Assembly (NCBI GenBank): GCA_964400675.1
Contig: CAYNVO010000008.1
Coordinates: forward strand, 62,001-126,000
Origin: 9FT-COMBO-48-23 sp964400675
GTDB lineage: Bacteria > Chloroflexota > Dehalococcoidia > GIF9 > UBA5629
DNA length: 64,000 nucleotides
Direction: 5' to 3'
The position numbers were made by a program, and so were the translations under genes. This document shows positions 7,283 through 15,336 of the stretch, in pieces (position 1 is the first letter of the stretch; every line of letters starts with the position of its first letter). The notes beneath the pieces were generated by a model. The model did not search any database, had not been told where the DNA came from, and worked only from the letters and a program-made list of their open reading frames with translations.

Positions 7283-9973
7283 ATGGTTATCAGCGAAGAA
7301 ACCAGAATAATGAACCTGACTATAGACGGGCAACAGGTCGAAGTAAAAGAAGGCACTACAGTACTTGAGGCGGCTCGACAAGCAGGCATCTATATTCCAA
7401 CGTTGTGTTATCACCCCAGCCTGACTCCATACGGAGCCTGCCGACTGTGCATCGTGGAAATTGAAAAATTACGAGGCTTCCCCACTGCCTGTACTACACC
7501 GGTAACTGAAAGCATGGTGGTAAGAACCAATACCCCACAGATCCAGGAGCTGAGACGAAATATCTTTGAACTTATTCTGGCGGAACACTCCAGGCAATGC
7601 ATCACCTGCCCCAAAAATCTACGCTGCGAGATGCAAGAAGTTGCCTCCCGCATCGGGGTGGAGGAGATTACACTCCCCCCTATACACAAAGAACTACCGA
7701 TTTACCAGGACAGTCCCTTTTTCGACCGCGATTACAACCTTTGTATACTCTGCGGCAGATGCGTTCGGGTATGCCAGGAGGTAAGAGGAGTTGGAGCAAT
7801 TGCCTTTACCTATCGAGGCAGCCAGGCATTAGTCGGCACTGCTTTTGACAAGACTTTGGAAGAGTCAGGATGTCAATTCTGCGGGGCTTGTGTTGACATC
7901 TGCCCTACCGGCGCTCTAATGGATCGCCACAGCAAGTGGTTGGGGGTACCTGAACGCTCGGTAATTACAACCTGCCCTTACTGTGGAGTTGGTTGCCAGC
8001 TAAGACTCGAGGTAATCAAGGGCAAAGTCGTCCGCACAGTACCTGTTCTGGAAAATTCAGTAAACCAGGGACAGGCCTGCGTCAAAGGCCGTTTTGGCAT
8101 TGCTGAGTTTGTACATCATCCTGAACGCCTGACCACACCTCTGATACGAAAGAGCGGTGAACTCGTCGAGGCAAGCTGGGACGAGGCACTAAACTTAATA
8201 GCTGGCAAGCTGGACAGATACAAAGGAAACCAGTTCGCCTTCATCGCCTCAGCCAAGTGCACCAACGAAGAAAATTATCTGGCACAGAAGTTCACACGCG
8301 CTGTGATGCAGACCAATAATATTGACCACTGCGCCCGTCTCTGACATTCCCCCACGGTGGCCGGTCTGGCCGCCAGTTTCGGCAGCGGTGCTATGACTAA
8401 CTCTATCAACGAGATCAAAGACGCTGGCTGTATCCTGGTCATCGGCAGCAACACCAGCACAGGTCATCCGGTTATTGCCTTAGAGATAAAGAAGGCAGTG
8501 CGCAATGGTGGCAGGCTCATAGTTGCCAATCCTCGAGAGATTGAGCTTTCCCGCTACGCTGATGTATGGCTTAGACACCTTCCGGGCAGCGACGTTGCCT
8601 TGCTCATGGGCATGATGAAGGTTATCGTGGACGAGGAACTGGCTGAGCTAAGCTTTATAAGCGAATGTTGCGACAATTTCGACGCCTTCAAGGAATCTTT
8701 GAAGAATTTTGACCTCGACTTCGTAGAGAAGGTTACCGGTGTGCCCGGTAACACCATAATCGAGGCAGCTCGATTATATGCCACATGTAAACCTGCAACC
8801 ATCCTCTATGCCATGGGCATTACCCAGCACAGCCATGGCACAGATAACGTAATGGCTACCGCTAACTTGGCTATGCTCACCGGTAATGCAGGGATACCGT
8901 CAACCGGTGTAAATCCACTGAGAGGGCAAAACAACGTCCAAGGTGCCTGCGATATGGGTGCCTTGCCCAACGTTTACACTGGATATCAAAGGGTTGACAA
9001 TCCCGACCTTCAAAAGAAATTTGAAATCGCCTGGAGAGGCGACCTGATTTCAGCTCCGGGATTAACCTTGACAGAGATGCTCGATGCCGCTTGCGATGGA
9101 AAAATTAAAGCAATGTACATAATGGGCGAAAATCCAATACTGAGCGATGCCGATGCCAACCACACCGAGAAGGCATTGAAAAATCTCGAGTTCCTTGTAG
9201 TCCAGGACTTCTTCCTTACTGAGACTGCACAACTGGCTGATGTAGTTCTGCCGGCAGTGAGCTTTGCTGAAAGAGACGGCACATTTACCAACACAGAACG
9301 GCGAATACAGCGAGTAAGGAGGGCAATCGAACCTTTAGGCAACTCCAAGCCTGACTGGTGGATTATATGCCAGCTAGCCAGGAAAATGGGCGCACAGAGT
9401 TTCGATTTCGAGAACCCCTCTGACGTTATGGGTGAAATTGCCAGATTGACCCCCAGCTACGGAGGCGTCAACTACGAACGCCTAGAGGAATGCGGGCTGC
9501 AATGGCCATGTCCAACAAAAGACCATCCAGGGACACCTATATTGCATGTGGGCAGATTCGCCTGCGGGCTGGGAAAATTCACACCGCTGCAATATAAGCC
9601 ACCTGCTGAACTGCCCGACAAGGAATACCCGCTTATACTTACCACCGGGCGTAGCCTGTATCATTTTCATACCGGCACCATGACACGGAAGGTCAGCGGA
9701 CTCAATGTTCTTGAACCGGAGGGGGTAGTAGAGATAAATCCGTCGAATGCTTCTTCCCTGAAAATCAAGGATGGTAATACAGTAAAGGTGATTTCACGCC
9801 GTGGTGAAGTAACAGCCAGGGCTAAAGTGACTGAAAAATCACCAAAAAACGTTGTTTTCATGACCTTCCATTTCGCCGAGAGCGCAGCTAATCTACTCAC
9901 CAACCCAGCATTAGACCCGGTAGCCAAAATTCCAGAGTTTAAAGTTTGTGCCGTGCGAATTGAGAAGGTTTAG
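7283..9973 (+). CDS. fdhA: Selenocysteine formate dehydrogenase, catalytic subunit
   Basis: An 896-residue molybdenum- or tungsten-dependent formate dehydrogenase if the in-frame TGA at 8342-8344 is read as selenocysteine (residue 354). The context CARL-U-HSPTVAGL matches the active site of E. coli FdhF as recalled (CARV-U-HGPSVAGL). The N-terminus carries a [2Fe-2S] domain (Cys42, 53, 56, 70), a His-Cys [4Fe-4S] site (His102, Cys106, 109, 115), two ferredoxin clusters (Cys154-164 and 197-207) and the catalytic-domain cluster CPYCGVGC (231-238). Translation downstream of the TGA continues as an uninterrupted bis-MGD enzyme. AGGAG precedes the ATG. With the NuoE and NuoF subunits it forms a soluble NAD(P)-linked formate dehydrogenase, possibly ferredoxin-bifurcating. 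Confidence 0.93.
8342..8374 (+). promoter_or_regulatory. Selenocysteine TGA codon and bacterial SECIS hairpin
   Basis: Twelve bases after the TGA, GGTGGCC (8356-8362) pairs with GGCCGCC (8368-8374), seven pairs including one G-U, around the five-base loop GGTCT (8363-8367). GGUCU is the apical loop of the E. coli fdhF SECIS as recalled, and the loop lies at the expected short distance from the UGA. SelB would bind it. The selA, selB, selC and selD genes are not in the window. Confidence 0.87.
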
Positions 9974-10252
9974 TAATGCAGCCGGAATCATTAAAACCAC
10001 AGACAGGTAATGAATTGCAAAACCGAAAAAATGCGGCTTGTATGCTAAAAAGTCCAAACATGGTAATGGGGGCTACTTGACCATTAAGACATCTCATGCT
10101 AAACTACGTGATTTGTTAGTGGTATTTCTAAATAGCAAGTTATCTGATAGGAAGAACACGGCAAACCATCCTGTAATTGTACTGACTATGCCCTCTAACA
10201 TGGGAGTTTAGCGTAGCTCTATACGCAATCGACCGAAAGGAAGTTAACAAAA
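9974..10252 (+). other. Intergenic leader between the two redox operons
   Basis: This 279-base stretch holds the second TTGACC/TAAACT promoter (10077-10105) and then about 140 bases of probable untranslated leader. A 34-codon ATG reading frame at 9976-10080 has no ribosome site and overlaps the promoter; I do not call it a gene. No clear terminator hairpin follows fdhA, so read-through into the second operon remains possible. Confidence 0.5.
10077..10105 (+). promoter_or_regulatory. Sigma-70 promoter of the second redox operon
   Basis: -35 TTGACC (10077-10082), 17-bp spacer ending in GC, -10 TAAACT (10100-10105). The hexamers and spacing are identical to those at 4836-4864, while the spacer sequences differ except for the GC before the -10. 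Confidence 0.72.
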
Positions 10253-10732
10253 CTGGCTAAGACAGCGAGAGCGTCGACAGACCTGATAGAGCAAATCCGC
10301 ACAGTCCTTGCTCCGTTCCGAGGTCGACAGGGTGTTCTTATTCCAGCACTACAGGCTGTACAAGGCAAATTCGGCTTTTTGCCTGAAGATGCCATGGAAG
10401 AAATCGGGCAGGTAGCCGGTATGTCCTCAAACGCAGTCTACGGCGTAGCCAGCTTCTATTCTCAGTTCCGCTTCGTCAAGCCCGGAGAGCATATGATTAA
10501 GGTTTGCCTTGGAACTGCCTGCCACGTACGTGGTGCTATGGGCATAGTTGATGCATTAAAACGAGAGGCAGATATGGAGCCCGGAAAAACTACTTCTGAC
10601 GGCAAGTTCACCATGGAAGAGGTCCGATGTTTTGGTGCCTGTGCTCTTGCCCCTGTTATGGTAGTCGACGATGAAGTTTTTGGCACTGTAACAGCAGCAA
10701 AAACCAGGGAAATACTGGATAAATTCCAATAG
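10253..10732 (+). CDS. NuoE/HydC-type [2Fe-2S] thioredoxin-like subunit (copy 2), probable CTG start
   Basis: Paralogue of the protein at 4899-5348, with the same ligands CLGTAC and CFGAC. Similarity to copy 1 begins well upstream of the first conventional start (TTG at 10379): the segment FRGRQGVLIPALQAVQGKFG aligns with copy 1. Between the in-frame stop at 10214 and that TTG there is no ATG, GTG or TTG. The CTG at 10253, nine bases after AAGGAAG, is the best start and gives 159 residues. Alternatively a sequencing error hides the start. The partner NuoF-like gene follows after 20 bases. Confidence 0.82.
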   Translation: MAKTARASTDLIEQIRTVLAPFRGRQGVLIPALQAVQGKFGFLPEDAMEEIGQVAGMSSNAVYGVASFYSQFRFVKPGEHMIKVCLGTACHVRGAMGIVDALKREADMEPGKTTSDGKFTMEEVRCFGACALAPVMVVDDEVFGTVTAAKTREILDKFQ

Positions 10733-10752
10733 CTTGACCAAAAGGGACTCAC

Positions 10753-12660
10753 ATGGATTTCACTAAAATCGTCGATAAAGCAAATGCAGAATGGCAGGCT
10801 TTGTGGCATGGTGATAAGCCTCTAATACTGGTAGGATTGGCTACCTGCGGCATGGCGGCAGGAGCTAACGCAGTAATGAAAGCTATCGAGAATGAGCTAA
10901 GCCAGCGAAATATAGAAGCTACTATTATTCCCGTGGGCTGTATAGGGCTCTGTTACCTGGAACCTTTAGTCGACATTGTTAAACCAGGACACCCTCGAAT
11001 TTGTTACACCCATGTCACACCCCAAAAAGTAGGGGAACTCATCGAAGATTATCTCGTCAATGATAACCCTCGCCCTGACATGGCACTTGGCACCATTGGC
11101 GATGGCACCATAGCAGACATACCAAAATTTTATGAGCTTCCTATGCTAAAGCCACAGGTCAGGATAGCGACCCGAAATTGTGGGAATATCAATCCTGAGA
11201 ACATAATGCATTACATAGCTCAAGGAGGCTACAGCGGCCTGGATAAAGCGCTGAAAATGCAGCCTGAAGAAGTGACTAAAGAAGTCAGTGAATCTGGATT
11301 GCGTGGACGTGGCGGCGCTGGCTTCCCCACAGCTAGAAAATGGGAGGAGGCACGCAACAGCAAGGCTACACCCAAATTTGTGGTATGCAATGGCGATGAA
11401 GGAGACCCCGGTGCTTTTATGGACCGGTCTGTCTTTGAAGGCGACCCTCACGCTGTACTTGAGGGTATGGCTATTGCCGGTTATGCTGTTGGTACGCCAA
11501 ATGGCTACATGTATGTTCGCGCTGAATATCCTCTAGCGGTGAGTCGCCTCAATATCGCCATAAGCCAGGCAAAAAAGCTGGGTTTGCTTGGCGACAACAT
11601 TCTGGGCAGCGAATTCAGCTTCAATATCGAAATAATGCAGGGCGCTGGCGCTTTTGTGTGCGGTGAAGGTAGCGCCTTGATGTACTCCATAGAAGGTAGA
11701 CGTGGAATGCCCAGGGTAAGACCACCACGCTCAGTAGCATCAGGATTATGGGGCTTACCCACTTCTTTGAACAATGTGGAGACCTTTGCTAATGTGCCTT
11801 CTATAATTTCCCGCGGGGGAAAATGGTATGCCAGCTATGGCACAGAGACGAGCAAGGGGACAAAAACATTCGCCCTGACAGGCAAAATAGAACGACCGGG
11901 GCTGATTGAAGTACCCATGGGAATAACGCTGCGTCAGATAATCTATGATATCGGCGGTGGCATCCCCGGCAACAAGCCTTTCAAAGCTGTACAGACAGGA
12001 GGACCTTCCGGAGGATGTTTGCCACAAAACCTTCTGGATACACCCGTAGACTTCGAGACACTTGCCAAGGCTGGCTCTATTATGGGCTCCGGTGGCATGG
12101 TGGTGGTAGACGAAGATACCTGCATGGTAGATGTCGCTCGATATTTTATCGCCTTCTGCCGCGATGAGTCCTGCGGCAAATGTATACCCTGCCGGGAAGG
12201 ACTGCCCCTCATGAGCGATATCCTCGAGAGGATAACGGAAGGCAACGGAAATGCTGAAGACATAGAACGGTTGATTGATCTGGGCGAGACGATTAAGAAT
12301 GGCGCCCTGTGCGGCCTGGGAACATCATCTCCCAACCCGGTCCTAACCAGCATCCGTTATTTCCGGGACGAATGGGAAGCTCATGTTATCGAGAAAAAGT
12401 GCCCGGCGCTGGTGTGCAAAGCTCTCATAAACTTTTATATATTGCCTGATAAATGCTCCGGTTGCGGAATATGCCTCCGGGCGTGCCCTGTGGAGGCAAT
12501 CAGCGGCGGCAAGAGAATGGTTCACGTCATCGACCAGGAAAAATGTATCAAATGCGGGACTTGCCTGGAGAAATGTCCCGAGCGCTTCAGCGCCATAATC
12601 AAGACGACAGGAGAGCAAATCGCCGTGCCTAAAGAGCCGGTACCGATAACTACCGCTTAA
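10753..12660 (+). CDS. NuoF/HydB-type NAD(P)H-binding flavoprotein (copy 2)
   Basis: A 635-residue paralogue of the protein at 5361-7271 with the same domain order: thioredoxin-like domain (TCGMAAG, GCIGLC), flavin/NAD(P)H core (GRGGAGFPT, NGDEGDPGAF), cluster site ESCGKCIPCREG, and two ferredoxin clusters (CSGCGICLRACP and CIKCGTCLEKCP). A visible difference from copy 1 is CGEGSAL in place of CGEETAL beside the nucleotide pocket, which might affect cofactor choice. It lies between NuoE copy 2 and the NuoG/GltD-like fusion, so it probably feeds that protein rather than FdhA. Confidence 0.92.
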   Translation: MDFTKIVDKANAEWQALWHGDKPLILVGLATCGMAAGANAVMKAIENELSQRNIEATIIPVGCIGLCYLEPLVDIVKPGHPRICYTHVTPQKVGELIEDYLVNDNPRPDMALGTIGDGTIADIPKFYELPMLKPQVRIATRNCGNINPENIMHYIAQGGYSGLDKALKMQPEEVTKEVSESGLRGRGGAGFPTARKWEEARNSKATPKFVVCNGDEGDPGAFMDRSVFEGDPHAVLEGMAIAGYAVGTPNGYMYVRAEYPLAVSRLNIAISQAKKLGLLGDNILGSEFSFNIEIMQGAGAFVCGEGSALMYSIEGRRGMPRVRPPRSVASGLWGLPTSLNNVETFANVPSIISRGGKWYASYGTETSKGTKTFALTGKIERPGLIEVPMGITLRQIIYDIGGGIPGNKPFKAVQTGGPSGGCLPQNLLDTPVDFETLAKAGSIMGSGGMVVVDEDTCMVDVARYFIAFCRDESCGKCIPCREGLPLMSDILERITEGNGNAEDIERLIDLGETIKNGALCGLGTSSPNPVLTSIRYFRDEWEAHVIEKKCPALVCKALINFYILPDKCSGCGICLRACPVEAISGGKRMVHVIDQEKCIKCGTCLEKCPERFSAIIKTTGEQIAVPKEPVPITTA

Positions 12661-12675
12661 AAAGAGCGAAAAAAT

Positions 12676-14445
12676 ATGGATGCTATCACTTTAACCATAG
12701 ATGGGATCGAGGTCAGTACCACCAGGGGCAAGAGAATCCTGGAGGCAGCACTGGATGCTGGTATTTACATACCTAATTTGTGCGCCATTCGGGATATCAA
12801 GCTGCCCTTCGGCGCCTGCCGTCTGTGCCAAGTACAAATAGAAGGCAGACGAGGCACTATCACCGCCTGCAGTGAACCTGCAGCCGATGGTATGGTCATT
12901 CATAGTAACACGCCTGAAGTAAACAGTCTGCGCCGGAAAATTCTGGAAATAATGCTGGCCAGGCATCCACATGACTGCCTCACCTGTTGGCGAAGGGAAC
13001 GCTGCCAGCCATTCGACATATGCTTGCGCAATGTGGCGGTAACCGAGCGTTGCGTTACCTGCCCTAAAAATGGACGTTGCGAGCTGCAGCAAGCAGTAGA
13101 TTTCATCGGCCTTGATGGAATGCCCTTCCCCTACACCAGTAAAGGACTGCCTGTTGAAAAAGAAAACCCATTCATTGTCCGCAACAACAACCTGTGTATT
13201 CTCTGCGGTCGCTGCGTCAGGGTCGACCAGGAGATACTGGGCTTCGAAGCTATCGCCTTCAACCTGCGCGGGGCTCAGACCTATATCGGCGGCGCATTCG
13301 GTAAACCTCTTATCGAATCAGGATGCACCTTCTGTGGCTCATGCGTGGAAGTCTGCCCCACAGGAGCGCTGATGGACAGAGAAAACGAGTGGAGCCACTG
13401 GCTTGACCGTGAAGCCGCTTCCATTCGCTGCAAATATACCTGCCCCGCAATGGTAGACGTGCCACGCTTCATACGCTTCATCCGAGAAGGAAAATATGAC
13501 GAAGCCGTAGCCGTTATCCGTGAAAAAGTTCCTTTTGCGTCTATCTGCAGCCTTATTTGCGAGCACCCCTGCGAAAGCGCCTGCCGCCGCGGCAATCTCG
13601 ACCAGCCCGTTGCCATAAGAGCCTTGGAGCGCTTCGCTGTCGAACGCTCCAACAAGGCTGAACCTGTGAAAGGCTCAAAAGCTGCAGCATCAGGCAAAAA
13701 ATTAGCCATCGTCGGCTCAGGCCTCACAGGGCTTACCGCAGCTTATTACCTGGCCAAAAATTGTGGCCACGCTGTGACCGTGTTCGAGAGTTCAGGTCAG
13801 CCTGGCGGCATGATGCGAACAGTTATACCTGAATACATCTTGCCTCACCGCATTCTGGACGCCGAAATAGAATCCCTGACCAAATTAGGGATTAAAATAA
13901 AACCTAACTCCAGGATAGAATCGGTGGATACTTTACTCAAAGAAGGCTACGACGCCGTGCTTCTGGCTATAGGATACACGGCAGAAATGCCCGAACAGCT
14001 TGGCGTTAAGATCAACGAGGAAAATACCATTCAGATTAACGCTAAAAGCCTTATGACCAACAAAAAGGGCGTCTTTGCCGGCGGCGATGCCGTGGATAAA
14101 AAACGTTCCTTCATTGAAGCTGTGGCTGCTGGCAGAAAAGCAGCCAGCTCCATTGACCGATACCTGGGCGGGAGCGGCGATATCAGCGAAGCCCTGGCAC
14201 CTGTCATAGAGGGCGTACCCAGGGTAGGCAGAATCGAGAATTTCGCCCAGAGACAGCGGCAGGAGATGCCTGTAACAAAACCAGCCAAACAGATTGGCAA
14301 CTTCACTCAAGTTGAGCTTGGTTTCAACGATGAGCTGGGAAATGAAGAGGCAAAGAGATGCATGGGCTGCGACTTGAGGTTTGCCGTAGCCCGCATTGTA
14401 GCCGCCACAACAGGCAAAGTCTCCAGAACGCCTGTGCGGACCTAG
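12676..14445 (+). CDS. NuoG-like/GltD-like iron-sulfur flavoprotein fusion
   Basis: A 589-residue fusion. Residues 1-235 resemble the NuoG N-terminus: a [2Fe-2S] site (Cys36, 48, 51, 65), two cysteine groups in the His-Cys region (CLTCWRRERC and CVTCPKNGRC) and two ferredoxin sites. In the first ferredoxin site the fourth ligand is Asp184 (CILCGRCVRVD); the second is normal (CTFCGSCVEVCP). Residues 250-320 are the helical cluster domain of the GltD/dihydropyrimidine dehydrogenase family. Residues 340-500 are an FAD Rossmann domain (VGSGLTGLTAA, FAGGDAV). The inserted NAD(P)H subdomain with GGGNVAMD, present in the neighbour at 15337, is absent. There is no hydrogenase H-cluster domain. A role linking the NuoEF module to NfnAB is inferred. 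Confidence 0.87.
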   Translation: MDAITLTIDGIEVSTTRGKRILEAALDAGIYIPNLCAIRDIKLPFGACRLCQVQIEGRRGTITACSEPAADGMVIHSNTPEVNSLRRKILEIMLARHPHDCLTCWRRERCQPFDICLRNVAVTERCVTCPKNGRCELQQAVDFIGLDGMPFPYTSKGLPVEKENPFIVRNNNLCILCGRCVRVDQEILGFEAIAFNLRGAQTYIGGAFGKPLIESGCTFCGSCVEVCPTGALMDRENEWSHWLDREAASIRCKYTCPAMVDVPRFIRFIREGKYDEAVAVIREKVPFASICSLICEHPCESACRRGNLDQPVAIRALERFAVERSNKAEPVKGSKAAASGKKLAIVGSGLTGLTAAYYLAKNCGHAVTVFESSGQPGGMMRTVIPEYILPHRILDAEIESLTKLGIKIKPNSRIESVDTLLKEGYDAVLLAIGYTAEMPEQLGVKINEENTIQINAKSLMTNKKGVFAGGDAVDKKRSFIEAVAAGRKAASSIDRYLGGSGDISEALAPVIEGVPRVGRIENFAQRQRQEMPVTKPAKQIGNFTQVELGFNDELGNEEAKRCMGCDLRFAVARIVAATTGKVSRTPVRT

Positions 14446-14481
14446 ATAACAGACAAATCAGCATAACTCTTGGAACAGGTC

Positions 14482-15321
14482 ATGTACAAGATTGTGGCCA
14501 AAGAGAAGCTCTGCCCTGTAGTTGACCTCATAATAATTGAGGCACCGGAAGTCGCCAAAAAGGCTAAAGCAGGTCAGTTTGTAGTTGTCCGCGTCGATGA
14601 AGTCGGCGAACGCATACCTCTTACATTAGCTGATTGGAACGCCAGGGAAGGCACTGTCACCCTCGTAGCCATGCAGGTAGGAACCACCACCTACAAGCTA
14701 GCCGCACTTAACACCGGCGACCACGTATTGGACTTGATTGGCCCTCTGGGATTACCTTCGGAAATAGAGAATTTCGGCACCGTGGTTTGCGTCGGCGGCG
14801 GCGTTGGCGTAGCCCCGATATATCCAGTAGCCAGAGCGCTGAAGCAAGCCGGAAATAAGGTCATCACCATAATGGGTGCCCGGAGCAAAGACCTACTCTT
14901 CTGGGAAGACCACCTGAAAAGCGTCAGCGATGAATTGATAGTTACCACCGATGATGGCTCATACGCCCGTAAGGGGGTAGTAACAGAGCCATTGAAAGAA
15001 ACACTCGAGAAAAACAGGCAAATCGGCCGCGTCATTGCCATCGGACCGGCTATAATGATGAAATTCTGCTCCTCGACCACAAAGCCTTTTGGAGTTCATA
15101 CCATCGTCAGCCTGAATTCCATCATGGTAGATGGCACCGGCATGTGCGGCTGCTGCCGCGTTTCAGTAGGCGACAAAACCAGGTTCGTCTGCGTTGACGG
15201 CCCGGAATTCGATGGGCACCAGGTCGATTGGGACCTTGTGTTCAACAGACAGCGCATTTATTGCGATGAAGAAAAACAATCGCTGGAACGGTGGAAAGCT
15301 CATAAGTGTCAGCATTCTTAG
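14482..15321 (+). CDS. nfnA: NfnA-type ferredoxin-NADP+ reductase subunit alpha
   Basis: A 279-residue FAD/NAD(P)-binding reductase of the SudB/NfnA family. It shows an FAD-binding beta-barrel (GERIPLTLADW), the nucleotide motif VGGGVGVAPIYPVARAL, and a C-terminal [2Fe-2S] site in the cysteine-rich segment GTGMCGCCRVSVGDKTRFVC. I start at ATG 14482 (MYKIVAKEKLCPVV, the usual family N-terminus); a TTG four codons earlier is the alternative. With the next gene it should form NfnAB, which couples NADPH oxidation to ferredoxin and NAD+ by flavin-based bifurcation, or the closely related sulfide dehydrogenase. Sequence alone does not separate the two. Confidence 0.9.
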   Translation: MYKIVAKEKLCPVVDLIIIEAPEVAKKAKAGQFVVVRVDEVGERIPLTLADWNAREGTVTLVAMQVGTTTYKLAALNTGDHVLDLIGPLGLPSEIENFGTVVCVGGGVGVAPIYPVARALKQAGNKVITIMGARSKDLLFWEDHLKSVSDELIVTTDDGSYARKGVVTEPLKETLEKNRQIGRVIAIGPAIMMKFCSSTTKPFGVHTIVSLNSIMVDGTGMCGCCRVSVGDKTRFVCVDGPEFDGHQVDWDLVFNRQRIYCDEEKQSLERWKAHKCQHS

Positions 15322-15336
15322 AATCTGAGAGTAACG

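Noticed and set aside
8342..8344. A stop codon splitting fdhA into two genes or a pseudogene
   Set aside because: The TGA is at the catalytic selenocysteine position, the frame continues without a gap and a SECIS hairpin with GGTCT loop follows.
9976..10080. A 34-codon ORF after fdhA
   Set aside because: No ribosome site, no recognisable sequence, and it overlaps the -35 box at 10077.
12676..14445. An [FeFe]-hydrogenase large subunit in the second redox operon
   Set aside because: The NuoG-like N-terminus invites this call, but no H-cluster motifs (such as TSCCP) exist; the C-terminus is a GltD-like FAD domain.
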